From Oxyruncus cristatus (Eukaryota; Chordata; Aves; Passeriformes; Cotingidae), in contig VXAY01002210.1 of assembly GCA_013399855.1 (NCBI GenBank), forward strand, positions 503,437 through 567,436: a stretch of DNA of 64,000 nucleotides. Direction: 5' to 3'. A program made the translations under genes and the position numbers. The notes below the pieces were generated by a model, which saw nothing but the letters and a program-made list of their open reading frames with translations, searched no databases and was not told where the DNA came from. This document shows, in pieces, positions 22,097 through 33,333 of the stretch; position 1 is the stretch's first letter; each line of letters starts with the position of its first letter.

Positions 22097-22205
22097 ATAG
22101 GGCCAAATGCGAAGGAGCTGTTCAGGCTTGTGGAGGATTTCATTGATGTCATCGGCTTCCGCATGAAGGATTTCCGGGATTCCTACCAAGTGACGGACAA
22201 TCTGG
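22097..22205 (+). CDS. ADGRB2: ADGRB2 exon: GAIN domain (IGPNAKELF exon)
   Basis: Exon of 109 bp, phase 0 in and phase 1 out. The acceptor is CTCTTTGCAG (ends 22096) and the donor is GTGAGT from 22206. It encodes [29 protein letters not shown] and YQVTDNL. It is a helical portion of GAIN. In BAI1 and BAI3 the same exon begins with a -PGS- element instead of -GPNAKELF-, which supports BAI2. Confidence 0.95.
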
Positions 22206-23068
22206 GTGAGTGGATTTGCACTCCCCACATCGGATAGAGAGCCCATGGAGCTGTTAATTACTGTGCAGTGTGTGTTACCTGGGCTGTGGGGATGGAAAGA
22301 GGGGAGGCAGCAGGTGGTGCAGCATTGAAAAGTCCTGGAAAAGACAGGGATGGGCGTAAATACGGGCTGGCTTTTCTCCGATAAGTTAGGATTTCACCCT
22401 GAACCAGAGATGTCCATGGAGAGATATCTATAGAACCATGAATGGAGAATAGGCACACTGGGCAGAATGAGTCTCTTCCTTTTATTTTTTGAACACAAGA
22501 GCTGCACAGCAGCCAGTGGAGTGATGAGGCAGCAAGCAAACAGCAGGCAGTGTGTGATTTATCCTGTGTGCACAACCCCAGCGTGGAACTTGTTGCCAGA
22601 GGATGCTGTAGAAGCCAGAAAGTGCAGATGGGTTCATGATGGGATTAGGAAAGTGCACAAAAGAGAGGCCCATTGGTGGCTGTTAAAGTTGATGATCTGG
22701 ATACAGCCACTGGCTGAGGAAGTCCTGCTGATTGCTGGGAGGACAGACCAAGACATGTCTTGCTCTGTTCTTTCTCACACTTCTTCTTAGCAGCTGCTGT
22801 TGGCCACTCCTAGAGACAAGATGCTGGAGCAGCCTGACCTCTCTTCTGCCAGGTTTAGTGCAGGCAGAGCCTTTCCAGTGAAGCCCTAACAATGTCGTCT
22901 TCTTTCACGCCTAAACATCACCTGAGGAAAGCATCACTCCTACAGCTCTCAAGATCCAGTCTCTCTGCTATCTGGTTTCCCCAAATTGCTTCCAGTGGTG
23001 TTTTTTCAGGACATGTGGGTTTATTGAAGCTGGTTTGTTGACTGGTTTTATCTCTTGCTCCTCTCTAG
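22206..23068 (+). other. Intron within GAIN with an old CR1
   Basis: 863 bp. The middle (22581-22850) is a diverged, older CR1 copy. No coding signal. Confidence 0.85.
22581..22850 (+). repeat. Ancient, diverged CR1 3' end
   Basis: Recognised by GTGGAACTTGTTGCCAGAGG, AGATGGGTTCATGATGGGAT, CCATTGGTGGCTGTTAAA and CTGCTGTTGGCCACTC followed by AGAGACAAGATGCTGG. This matches an old CR1 type shared by reptiles and birds and is clearly different from the young CATGGCAGGG type elsewhere in the window. Confidence 0.8.
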
Positions 23069-23212
23069 TCCTCGGCATTCACAAACTGCCTGCAAACGCA
23101 GCGACTGACATCACCTTCCCCATGAAAGGCTGGAGGGGCATGGTGGACTGGGCCAAGAACTCAGAGGACAAGGTCACTGTCTCCAAGAGCATCCTGTCTT
23201 CAGGGCTCTCAG
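23069..23212 (+). CDS. ADGRB2: ADGRB2 exon: GAIN domain (IHKLP exon)
   Basis: Exon of 144 bp, phase 1 to 1. The acceptor is GCTCCTCTCTAG (ends 23068) and the donor is GTAGGC from 23213. It encodes (V)LGIHKLPANAATDITF, PMKGWRGMVDWAKNS and EDKVTVSKSILSSGLS. F-P-M-K-G and D-W-A-K-N-S-E-D are hallmarks of the BAI GAIN domain. Confidence 0.95.
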
Positions 23213-24945
23213 GTAGGCAGCACAGCCAGAGCACTCCAGCACAAAATTCCTTCTTCATTTTCCAAGTGGTTCCTTCCATTCGGCCGATCTTCAAATCCTC
23301 CTTCCAGCTCAGCTGGATTTGCTCACAAATACTTGGACACCAAAAGCATTGATGGGTGTAAATAAGGCTCCACTTGGGAAATCTGAGGCTGGGAACAGTT
23401 AAGTGACACCCCCAAAGGTAAACAGTGAGTCACTGTCGGAGCAAGGATCATGTGAAGATCTCCTTTTGTTTTGTTGTGCCTTGGAGACACCGTGACCTTC
23501 CTGGGAGAAGCTGGAATGTGTCCGAAGGGTTATCACAGTTTCTGTGTTGTGATACCTTCACCTTTGGAAAGCTTGGGTCAAACTGCTGGCACCAGGCACA
23601 GGCGGAGCTGATCCCGCCCTGAGGCTGAGGACTGTCCTAAAAGTATCCAGTTCCTCATGGTGCTGTTTTCCAGATTTCTATTAGAAGCATCCTCACACAG
23701 AGCTGCTCTGGGGCCCCCAAGCTGCAGTGACTGTGCAAACAAAAGGTGACATCCACCCTGAAGAAACAACTTCCCATCAGTGCTCACCTCTCCATGGTTT
23801 CCAGAGTACCACCCAGGGCTCTTCTGCCTCTGTTTTGCTCAGTATCTTGTGCTGGTGGTATATTTTTCAAGGGTTTCTTTAGTGATTACAGTGGAGATGC
23901 ACCTCTTTTAGCTTTGATCCTCACTTCCCTTTGGCTGCAGGGAGTGGGAGTAACTATCCTGAGCAAAGTGATGGAGACAGGCAGCTTCATGAGACCAGAA
24001 CCAAACTCCCTCACTACTGGGAGCTGATTTTGGTGGGCCAACACTAATTTGTGTAGTTGGGTGATAAAACTGCCGTGCAAGCCTGTCTGCCAGTCTCTCC
24101 CAGTTCTGTGTTCACCAGTTATCCCCAGTGAGCCCAGTCTGATGATGTGAAAGATGAACATGCAGAGTTTTGCCTGCCCTGCATTGATGGAGCAAACTCA
24201 ACCTCAGTACACGGCATGAGAGAAGCCCCAGCTCGGGGCCCTTCCCCAGGCTTCCTCAGCATTGTTTTCACTTGTCCACTTGCTTTTTCTCCCCCAAAAA
24301 TCCACCTGCGGGGCTGCCTCTGCTGCTTGGGCTTTACCAGGGGAGCTCGTGCTTCTTGCAGCTGGGCCCGGCGAGACAGAGAAGGAGGAAAAGGGAAAGG
24401 AGGAGGAGGTCAAGTGATGTGCCCAGAGGTCACACAGATGATTCAGAGGCTCATCTGGGACCGTGGTCCCGAGGCAGCACATGAGTTTTGGGGTCAGACG
24501 AGGCGCAGTGGGACAACTCCGCTTCTCGCTGCCCTTGTCGGCCCGAGCGCGGCTCTTCCCTCTGAAGGCTTGATGACTGCGGATGGGTCCAAATGCCTGG
24601 AGGTGGCTGCAGGGGACCTTTCCACCCTGCAGATTCGCCTGCTGTGGTGCTGTCAGAGGGATTAGTGGGTTTCTCAGTGGGGGCAAGCACCGGTCTGGTC
24701 GTCTGGGATGAGTGAGCCCCGCATGAGGGTGGACGCCGGGTCACCCCGAAGGTGCTGAGCCCTCTCTGGGGACCGATGGAGACCCGGTGTGGTGAGAGCA
24801 GGCACTGCATCCCACCACAGCCACTCTGGCATTGGCCATACCCCAACAGAGGCCAAATCCTGCACCCGGGGGTCCCATGGGGACAGCTGTAACCCTGATT
24901 GTCTCAGTGCTGTTGTCTTCTTCCCTTTCCTCTGGTGTCCTGCAG
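23213..24945 (+). other. Intron within GAIN
   Basis: 1733 bp with no recognised repeat. It becomes G+C rich towards 24200-24945. Overlapping open frames of 130-200 residues on both strands (24147-25282) carry no domain signature and reflect the G+C-rich composition. Confidence 0.8.
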
Positions 24946-25021
24946 CGTCAGACGACTCCTCCGTCTTCGTGGTGGGGACTGTGCTGTACCGGAACGTGGG
25001 CAACATCCTCTCCCTCCAGAG
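24946..25021 (+). CDS. ADGRB2: ADGRB2 exon: GAIN domain (SSVFVVGTVLY exon)
   Basis: Exon of 76 bp, phase 1 in and phase 2 out. The acceptor is GGTGTCCTGCAG (ends 24945) and the donor is GTAAGA from 25022. It encodes (A)SDDSSVFVVGTVLYRNV, GNILSLQ and two bases of Arg. S-S-V-F-V-x-G-x-V-L-Y is the conserved strand pair that opens GAIN subdomain B in the BAI family. Confidence 0.95.
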
Positions 25022-25139
25022 GTAAGAGGGGCTGCCTGGGGAGGGTGGGAAGGCTTTCCTGCTGATCCCTCTGGCCGCAGAGCCCCGGTTTTCCAGGGAA
25101 AAAGCGAAGGTCACTGAGTGCAACGAGACAGTGAGAATA

Positions 25140-25560
25140 TTTTGCCCGCCATGGGCTGATGCTGCGCGTTCAGGTGGGGACGGGCTCATGCCTCGCAGGC
25201 ATCGCGTGCTGGAGGAGCAGGAAGGTTTTCCCCACCCATGAGCACCCCGGATAGGAGGGGAGGCACAGAGCTGCTGCCTCATCCCTGCCTGCCACCCTTT
25301 GCCCTCCGGGCACGGATTCTCACACGAGGGATTTTTGGGGAGGGGGGGTTGGACAGACGGGGGATGGATGCTCAGCTGCCTCGATCCTCCCGAGCTCCCG
25401 GAGAGCTGCCAAACCAGGCTGAGCCCTCGAGAGCATCACGGCAGACAGGCTCGGGAGGAGAGCGGCAGCAGCAGCACGCCTGGCTGCACATGTCTACCCT
25501 GTTCCCGGCCGCTGCGAACTGCCTCGGGCACCGAAGCTTTTGTGTTCAGCGCTCCCCTTT
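25140..25560. other. CpG-rich intronic block
   Basis: CpG is frequent (for example GCTGCGCGTTC, CCTCGATCCTCCCGAGCTCCCGG shortened here to its parts, CCCGGCCGCTGCG) compared with neighbouring intron. It may be an intragenic CpG island. No TATA box or initiator can be assigned. Confidence 0.45.
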
Positions 25561-25640
25561 CCTTCCTTTCCCTCCCCTCCCTTTTTCTCTCGCTCTCTTT
25601 CTTTTTTTTCTTTTTTTTTCTTTCTTTTTTTTTTTTTTTT
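25561..25640. repeat. Polypyrimidine (TTTC/T-rich) tract
   Basis: About 80 bp of almost pure C/T, ending in a run of some 18 T. Antisense frames rich in Lys/Glu/Arg over it are artefacts. Confidence 0.93.
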
Positions 25641-26105
25641 GTCCCGAGGCCGGTACTGAGGCAGTATATTAAGCATCCTAAGGCACCTTCTAAATCTGTT
25701 CTGCACTGATTAGCGTGAGCCCATTTACCATAAACACCAGTGCATCTCTTCTCACCGATAATCATTTAAATACCTCCAGATTTAGCGCTGGCAATGGCAA
25801 AATAGCTCCAAGTGAGTGCAGGGAGGAATTAGCAAGTCAGCCAACTGTATTCTGTAATATCTTCCATTACAGCAGTGGGAATTAGATCAGAAGGGCAATA
25901 AACATCATTGGCTCAAATGATCCAGCAGTATTTCAGCTTTCTCTGGCCAAGCAGGGAATGAGCTCTGATAACCAGCAGCTGCAGCAGCCACAGCCTCCGA
26001 GCAGCATTCCCACGGGAGAGCTGATTTAAGATGTTCCTTAATTAAAGGACAGTCCCTCTTTAAAAAAAAAAATCAGGAGTCTTGAATCACCTGTGGAGAG
26101 TCAAA

Positions 26106-26110
26106 GGAGA

Positions 26111-26141
<31 letters not shown>

Positions 26142-26150
26142 GAAGAGAAA
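26106..26150. repeat. Poly(A)-rich tract
   Basis: Two long A runs separated by a single G, then AAGAAGAGAAATAAAAG. Low complexity only. Confidence 0.9.
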
Positions 26151-27146
26151 TAAAAGCAGCAGCAGTAAAGTGCCTCTTACTTCACTGCTGTGCAAATGGA
26201 CACAGCATTAAAAAGGAGAATGTCATTAAATAGCCTTGTAGCTGCCTATGGGTAAAAAATGATTCTGACCACAGAGGAGAGCAGCTATTCCTGGGTACAC
26301 ATAAGCAACGTGGACCCAGATCCTGGGTTTGACCACACTGATTCAATGCAGAGTGATTTTTCCTCAAAGGAAAAAAAAAAAAAAGGAGATTTAACTCAGT
26401 GAACAGCACCAGCTGAGCTGTTCCTAATTGTCCCAATTTACCTCCCCCAGGCAGCAATTCCTTCTCTGACTCACACATTACTCTGTCCCCTCGGATCCAG
26501 AGAGCCCCGTGGATCTTGGCAGCTGTGACAGTGGAGATGGGAGACACACAAAACCTGACTTTTCAAGGCAGGGAGGTGAGCAGAGCTCAGTCCCAGCTGG
26601 ACAGTGCTGCAAAGGACACGAGAGAACCACCAGCCCGGCACCTGCCAGCCCCGTGTGTCCAGCAGGGTGTTTAGAGCTTTTCGCACGCTCTTTACAGCCA
26701 CTCGGGAGCCCTCTGAGCTCCTGTTCAAGCCGCATCTCCACGTGTTTTGTTTTCCTCCCAGAAGCTGGGCTGCAATGTACTTTTAGGAATAACGACTCAT
26801 CTTCCTCCTGAAAGATTCCCCGTGATGCTGAGTCCTTCTCCTCCCCCGGAAAGCTGCTCAGATGCGTAATTACCTTCTCTGCTGGGAGCCTGGCTCTCAT
26901 TTTAAGGCTGAATTTGTCTGACTTTCACTTCCAGGCACCGGCCCTGGTGACTGAGAAACCCCTCAGACCGTCAGACACGCCTTTCAACAGGAAACTTCTG
27001 TCTGGTTTTCCAGCACCTGGATCAGTTTTCTGTCCCTGCTTTGGTCTCCCTGAGCTGTTGCCTCATCTCAAAGTGGAATTGAACCAGAGAGTACAGTGGA
27101 ATCCTGACAAGGAGGGGTGCACAGAGCAGATCTCTGCTTCATCTCA

Positions 27147-27441
27147 GTGGAAGGGACCTAAAAGATCATCTCATCCCAACCCCCTGCCATGGGCAGGGAC
27201 ACCTTCCACTAGCCCAGGTTGCTCCAAGCCCCGTCCAACCTGGCCTTGGACACTTCCAGGGATCCAGGGGCAGCCACAGCTTCTCTGGGCAACCTGTGCC
27301 AGGGTCTCACCACCCTACTAGGGAAGAATTTCTTCCTTACGTCTGATCTAAGTCTCTCCTCTTTTAGTCTAAGACCATTCCCCCTTGTCCCATCACTATC
27401 TGCCCATGTAAAAAGTCATTCTGCAACTTTTCATAAACCCC
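27147..27441 (-). repeat. CR1 LINE 3' end, antisense
   Basis: Contains CCCCTGCCATGGGCAGGGAC, CACTTCCAGGGATCCAGGGG, GGCAACCTGTGCCAGGGTC and CCATTCCCCCTTGTCCCATC on the + strand, i.e. the complement of a CR1 3' UTR. The 3' octamer tail is missing. Confidence 0.95.
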
Positions 27442-28501
27442 TCTCAACTCCTGGTTGAGCTGTGACCACTTGGCCATTAACCAGTCTTCACCGCACCAGT
27501 GAATTCTGTGATCCTACGGCTTCCCACACTGAAAAAATCAGATGTTCTTTCTGCTTTTGCTTTACTCCATTGATTCTCACCTGGTCCTCGGCCTTCAAAA
27601 GGATGTTTCTGTGTCATCTGTGTTGCTCATGCAAATATTCACCAGCACTGAACCGAGAGCTGACCCTCAAAAGTACAGCTACTAATGAAGACATGCACTG
27701 GTGGTTACCTGCCAGCACATCCTGTTTTTAGCTTCTTACGGCTGCTGCTCCCATTGACTTTCTCATTTACTTTTCCTTTGTAGGCTGATAGTTTTGCTTG
27801 ATTACTTCTTTTTTTTTTTTTTTAAGGAAAATATATTATTATTTTTCTTCTTTACCCTGTTAAACCAGTGCTGTTGTTCCCTCTACTGTGGGTGGCTTTC
27901 TGAGCATCCACTTACACATCCATGGACAATTCCAAGTGGGGGGATTTTTTAAACCTTCTTTTAAACCTTCTTCTTTTTATTGTTATTTCTGTTAAGCAAG
28001 TGTGAACTTTCCCACCTAACTCCTTTGTAAGAAAGAAATATAAAAGCCAGAAAGAAAAGTGTAAGATTTTATTAGTACCTGTCAGTTTGGTGGAGATTTG
28101 GATAGGGAAACGGTTCCCTTACCCCCGGGGTGCCACAAGGGCTGGGAGCAGCCTGATGCTCAGCTACCTCCAGTTCCTTCATGGCAGAGTTTCCAGCTGC
28201 TGGTTGTGGGGACCTTTTGCTTATTTAAACACCAATAATCTGCAGAAGCAGCAGGAAGCCCTGTGTATTTACGTGTTAACTGCCTGCAAAGAGTTTGGCT
28301 TTCCAGGAAGCAGAAGCACAGGCATGGGAGATACCTCCTCACTTACTGCTTCTTCCAACAGCCAAACCTCCTCAGGCTGCCAGACTTAATACGAAGTTTG
28401 CCTGGGCACAGACATTTAGACGTTTACTTGGAAGGTTTGGCCTTTTTCCATTTGCTTTTGATCCTCAAGGAATAGAGACACGCAACAGTATCTCCAGACA
28501 G

Positions 28502-28651
28502 GATCATGGAATCGCAGAATGGCCTGGGTTGGAAGGACCTTAAAGCTCAGCTCATTTCAAGCCCCCTGCCATGGGCAGGGACACCTTCCACTAGACCAGG
28601 CTGCTCAGAGCTCCATCCAGCCTGGCCTGGAACACTTCCAGGGATATGGTG
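28502..28651 (-). repeat. CR1 LINE 3' end, antisense
   Basis: ATCATGGAATCGCAGAATGG through CCCCTGCCATGGGCAGGGAC to CACTTCCAGGGATATGG. Confidence 0.95.
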
Positions 28652-28732
28652 CCCCATGGATATGCTGTAAAGGCAACCAAGCCAGCCTTTGAGAGGGAAA
28701 ACAGAGGCTTTGTTTTGAAAGCACATGAGGTA

Positions 28733-28780
28733 ACAGAATATCTTGAGTTGGAAGGGACCCACATGGATCACTGTAGTCCA
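28733..28780 (-). repeat. CR1 LINE 3' tail remnant, antisense
   Basis: AACAGAATATCTTGAGTTGG, then AAGGGACCCACATGGATCA. This is the last 50 bp or so of the CACATGG-type CR1, close to the previous copy. Confidence 0.75.
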
Positions 28781-29112
28781 AATGAACTCTGTTTCCTCAT
28801 GTGAGGGATAGAAAATGGGTCCAGAACTATTTTATTACTGGGATATATATAGCCTATAATTCCAACGGATTTAGGGAGCCAGTGGGGTTCATAAAGTGAC
28901 TGATCCCTGGAGGAAAAGATGTTGAGTGGCTGTGGGAGAGCTCAAAGGGCTGAGAAGGGGCTCCATCAGCAGCAAGTGGCATTTTAAAGTAATGGGGTCA
29001 ACTCCTCCTGCACCATGTACACCAAATCTTGTACCACCAGTGATCCATGTGCTGGGCTTCCCTGCTCCACAAAAATCCTCTTTAAAACGTCTTTTTCCCC
29101 TCTTCTCCCCAG

Positions 29113-29215
29113 GAACAGCACTGTTCTGAACTCCAAAGTCATCTCGGTGACTGTGAAGCCATTTCCTCGCTCTCTCCTCACCCCTTTGGAAATTGAATTC
29201 TCCCACCTGTACAAT
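29113..29215 (+). CDS. ADGRB2: ADGRB2 exon: GAIN subdomain B (VISVTVKP exon)
   Basis: Exon of 103 bp, phase 2 in and phase 0 out. The acceptor is TTCTCCCCAG (ends 29112) and the donor is GTAAGT from 29216. It encodes (R)[37 protein letters not shown] is an N-glycosylation sequon. The beta-strand pattern leads directly to the GPS. Position and wording match ADGRB2. Confidence 0.95.
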
Positions 29216-30356
29216 GTAAGTATTTCCCGGGACTGCACCATCCCACAGCTGTGTTTGCTTCTGCAGAGCAGGAATGCATTGTTGCAAGGAAGGGGGTGTG
29301 TTTTTCTGGGCTCCTGAAATCTCTTTGCTGGTGCAGGACCCTTCAATCTCCCTAAACGCTGCTGAGGTCCTCGCCTGCCACCCTCTCTTTGGTGTCCTGT
29401 GGTTGGTCACTGCCAAGGATGATTATATGGATCAACCTTCCAAACCTCCCCTGCTCTGTGCTCCTTGCTCAGGCACTGCCAGGGCAGGAGGGTGACAGCA
29501 CAGCTGGCACAGGGAACATGGGAATACTGGTCCCAAATTCACACCATTTCATTGTGGGAGATCATGGGAGGATAAGTGTGCCCTCCTTAAAAACCAGGCT
29601 GCAACAACAATCTTCTTTGAGGAGGGAAAGGAGGGGGGAAGGTTTTTTCCATTAGTACTGGAGACAGGAATATTACTGTTGTGCTCAGTGCTTCCAGTCT
29701 CAAATCCCTTCCAGGCTCCTCTGCTCAACCCTAAGCATGTGTATGGGATGGACAGTTACACACCCCACGGCCGTTCTTGCTGTGAGTTTTAGTTGTCCTC
29801 CCGAGGCTCTACAACATGGATATTAGATCCGTTGTGTCTTTGCTTTGAACTCTCCTGGAAGTGTTTCCCAAAAGGGCCTAAGACTGCTGGAGTAAGTGGT
29901 GAACCCCTTCCAGGGGGCTTCAGACACACCTGACCCACTCCTGCGGGGCTGTGGTTCTTCCCAGCACCGTGTCCCACAAAAGCACAGGCTGTATTTGATC
30001 CACTTTCCAGAAGGGAGCAGCAAAAGGATTCTGTGCGAGGGGAGGAATAAGGAAGAACATCAGTAGGGTGAGTCAGGAAAGATGCAGAGTCAAATCCTGC
30101 TGCAGGGATGGTGATGTGGAACAAACTAAGGCACGTTTTAGCCTTGCTTTTCAAGCCCAGGGTGAAAGAATCCATTCAGAGGACTGAGGTCCACGACTGC
30201 CCATCTCGTGCATCTCAGACACACCAAGCTTAGGGTAGTGGAAGTTGTCCCACAGTGGAATATATCCCACATATTTCACTCTCATCACTTCTCATACCCC
30301 ACAAACAGCATAACACTGATTTGTTTCTTTTTTTTTCCCGTCTTGTCTCCTGGCAG
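29216..30356 (+). other. Intron before the GPS-start exon
   Basis: 1141 bp of unique-looking sequence. No repeat is recognised, and a T-rich acceptor tract lies at its end. Confidence 0.85.
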
Positions 30357-30400
30357 GGAACCACCAACCAGACCTGCATCCTGTGGGATGAAAACGATGG
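30357..30400 (+). CDS. ADGRB2: ADGRB2 exon: start of the GPS motif (44 bp)
   Basis: Exon of 44 bp, phase 0 in and phase 2 out. The acceptor is GTCTCCTGGCAG (ends 30356) and the donor is GTGAGT from 30401. It encodes GTTNQTCILWDEND and two bases of the next codon. NQT is a sequon. C-I-L-W supplies the first conserved Cys and Trp of the GPS. The remaining GPS (second Cys, C-x-C-x-R/H-L-S/T) should be in the next exon, which I did not find downstream. A donor one base earlier (GATG/GGTGAG) is possible but would change the phase. Confidence 0.92.
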
Positions 30401-31423
30401 GTGAGTTCTGTGGGTTTCTCTTTATTCTCATGGGTCTGTTTGCTTTTCAGGTGAGATCATCACAATCTTAGCAGTGATGTGTCAGTCTGTCTCAGTCCTT
30501 GCTCTCTCCACTCACTTTTCTCTTTGCCTTGGTGGTGAATGTTTCTTCCTTCACGTGTGCACCACTTCTCACTGACTTCTCTTTTAGTGCCGGTTGAGCT
30601 GGGTCTTATATTTAAAGATCTGCAACCAGGTGTTTTCAGAACAGTTCATGAAGGGCCCTTTGTGCTGAAAGCCTCGTGTTCTTGTACCAGGGAAACCCTC
30701 CAGGGTCCAAGCAGAGATGTTTGTGTTTCTGCTCACAGGGAGGAGTGTTTGCAGTTCATTTGATGCTTTGGACCTCAGTCTACATTTTGTAGAAGTTGTC
30801 TCATATATCTCTTCCAGTTTGGGATTTTCCCACATAAAGGATGCATGAATTGAGACCCCAGGGCTGTGGGGCTGTTCAGGTTGTGTTTGGCATAGCAGTG
30901 CTTGGCTCTCTGCAGTGCTCACCCTAAATCATACACCATGAGGAGAGTAACGCAAAATCAGAGGCCACTGTTGCAAATCTGGCCCGTGGTGGTGAAGTTC
31001 AGGTGATATGAACTTCATGTTGTGCTGCTGTGACAGGGTAAATTGATTTTTTCCGGGGTTTTCCAGGATTTCTGTGATGACTGGTGCTGTTCAGGAGGTT
31101 TGGAGTGACGTGATTGTGGTCAGCAGGGAAAAAACAAAGAAATCCCAAGTTACCAGAAAGAGTCAGGGCCGTAAATCCTGTATTGGAAGTAGCTGTCAAA
31201 GAATGTGCATCTTAGAAAAAAAACCAACAAAACCAAAACCAACATTCTGGAAGTGAGCTCTTAAATCCTGAGTGAACTTGACAAGGATACAAAGTGTTTG
31301 ATTTAGTGGCGGTTTTACTTCATTGACTTTTGTATCTCAGTTTGAAGACCAACGTGGGTTCTTCTCTGCCTGCACTCGCTTTCTCTCCTTGAGATCTCGC
31401 ACATTTGGCACCTACCTCTGCAT

Positions 31424-31452
31424 TTATTATTATTATTTATTATTATTATCTG
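31424..31452. repeat. (ATT)n microsatellite
   Basis: Short run of TTATTATTATTATTTATTATTATTATC. Confidence 0.9.
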
Positions 31453-32243
31453 CAGCACCTGAAAAATGATTCTATTCTTCTCCTTTTATGCTCCATTAAG
31501 TAGCATATGCACACATAGGCAGGCAACATATTTGCAGGCAGCTCACTCTGCTTGATGGTCTGTGATTAATTTTGCACCTATGAGTGGATCCAAACAAAGC
31601 TGAAGGACCCAGAGGGTCTCCCTGCTTGTGAAATCACACCTATGTTGGAGTCCAGAGCAAAACTGGTCCCTCTGGCTTGTGGTGAAAATTATTCCATCAT
31701 TAGAAGGCGGTTGAGTGCAGGTGAATCTTCAAGAAATTAATAAAATTGCATTTTATTTTGTCACCTGTGTGCCAAAGAGCTGTAGGTCAGCCCAGAGTGT
31801 TGTGCATTGGTGGGCAGACTCAGGAGGAGCTGGCCTGCTCTCCTAAAACTGTTGTTTCTCCATGCTGGAATGGAATTAAAGCACTGGTATAGAAATCCAA
31901 TTTTTTGGCAAGTACGGGCAGAATTTGGACTCCTCTGCACAACATCTCACTGGTTTTTGCTTTGTGCATCCTGGAGAGAGGTTATGTCCAGAAGGATGGA
32001 GTTGTTCCCCTGCCATGCTCAGAGCTGGATTCAATTACCTGAGCGCAAAAAGAGCAAACTCCAGTTTTCCCGTGGCTGGATCTGAGGGCAGTGATGGTAC
32101 TCAGGGTGGGCACATATTTCTGCCAGAGCTGGCACTGGGAAGTGCCTGCTAGGAGGCAGATGCTCATCATGGATTGAGAGCTTTGAATGCCATTGATCTG
32201 GAGGCAAAACGTTGCCCAGTTCAGCATAATCACCTCTGCCTTG

Positions 32244-32340
32244 TGGAACCACAGAACAGTTTGGGCTGGAAAGGATCCTGAAGATCATCCAGTTCCAACC
32301 CACTAGACAGGGACACTCCCTGTCCTGGGAGCTCTGCCTG
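32244..32340 (-). repeat. CR1 LINE 3' tail, antisense
   Basis: GAACCACAGAACAGTTTGGG, AAGATCATCCAGTTCCAACC and a shortened CACTAGACAGGGACACTCCC in place of the usual CATGGGCAGG block. Confidence 0.85.
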
Positions 32341-33185
32341 CTCCATACTCCTGCTCCCGAGGCTCAGCAGCTTGTTTGGCTGCCTGTTGTCCCTCTGGGA
32401 GTGCAAGTTGTCAGGAATGCTTTCAGCCTTTAATCCCTGCATCCTCATGGCATCAAAGAACGGGCTCCCAGCTCAGAGCTGAGCCGGCAACTTCTTGGCA
32501 CTGTTGCCACGGCTCAGTTTTCAAGGATGGATTCCAAAATCCCCAGCAGATTGGTTGTGCAAATGTTGCCGCTGAGACTCCTCTGTGTGTGTGTGTTGGG
32601 GGGTGTGTGTGCTTTCCTGCAAGTGTTTTCAATCAACATTTACAATCTCAGGCAGTTGAAAACTCCTAAATGCTGATGTCAGCAGATTTTTGCTGGGGGG
32701 CGGCTGTTCCAAAACTAGAGCTGATCCAGTGATCTCTGGCAACGGGAGCTGCCAAGCTGTTTGTGCAGTATTTTAAAGCTGATTTGCACAACATTTTAAA
32801 GCTGATTTGCTGCCACTTCTGACTCCTGGGAAAGTCTAATGAAAGGCAAATTATGCAAAGCCTATTCTCTAGTCCTGAACGCTCACCTCAAACTTGAACA
32901 GCACTTTGGGACTGTCAAGGGCTTTGCAGTTCTGGGTCACAGTTTTGGGTGATTTTTTTCCTGCTTGGAGCAGGGATTTTTAGGCTTCACCCTGGACCTG
33001 TTGCCTGGTATGTGGTAGAGATCACGACTGGTAACTCTGGGCCAGGAAACCCTGAGCTTCAGCCACACTTCTGTGTTTGCTGTCTTTGGTCCCATCTTCT
33101 CCTTCCTGCCACTCGCTTCCTTAAATTAGAGGTTTTCCCACTGATCATTCTCACAAGATGGGTGTGCAAGTAGGTGAATCTCAGG

Positions 33186-33333
33186 ATGCCCCATCCCTGG
33201 AAGGGCTCAAGGCCAGTTTGGACAGAACTTGGAGCAACTGGGCTAGTGGAAGGTGTCCCTGCCCACTGCAGGGGGTTGGAACGAGATGGTCTTTGAGGTC
33301 TCTTCCAACCCAAACCATTCTGTGATTCTGTGA
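33186..33333 (+). repeat. CR1 LINE 3' end
   Basis: TGCCCCATCCCTGGAAGGGC through CTGCCCACTGCAGGGGGTTG to CCATTCTGTGATTCTGTGA. Confidence 0.94.

Larger units (their letters stand above)
25022..29112 (+). other. Intron within GAIN with CpG-rich and AT-rich blocks
   Basis: 4091 bp. A CpG-rich stretch (about 25140-25560) is followed by a pyrimidine tract, then an AT-rich unique block (25660-26040). Poly(A) tracts and antisense CR1 copies come later (27147-27441, 28502-28651, 28733-28780). No coding signal. Confidence 0.85.
2172..30400 (+). other. ADGRB2: ADGRB2 (BAI2) gene, internal part: 13 exons from TSR1 to the start of the GPS
   Basis: Thirteen exons with AG/GT borders and matching phases splice into one open frame of 1609 coding bases (about 536 residues). 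Domain order is TSR x4, HormR, GAIN, start of GPS, which is the architecture of BAI adhesion GPCRs. The wording of the exons favours BAI2 over BAI1 or BAI3: TSR1 begins [14 protein letters not shown], HormR begins EPHEICDEE, and GAIN contains IHKLP and FPMKGWRGM. BAI2 and BAI3 have four TSRs and BAI1 has five, and four are present here. BAI2 is known as a mainly neuronal surface receptor. N-terminal exons lie upstream; GPS end, 7TM and tail exons are absent from the window. Paralogue assignment rests on my memory of the family, not on an alignment. Confidence 0.88.

Noticed and set aside
24147..25282. Overlapping frames of 130-202 residues on both strands around the 76-bp exon
   Set aside because: They come from G+C-rich composition. 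Only the 76-bp exon shows BAI-family sequence and splice sites.
28889..29416. Antisense frame of 175 residues over the VISVTVKP exon
   Set aside because: It is opposite a conserved exon, and no family resemblance is seen.
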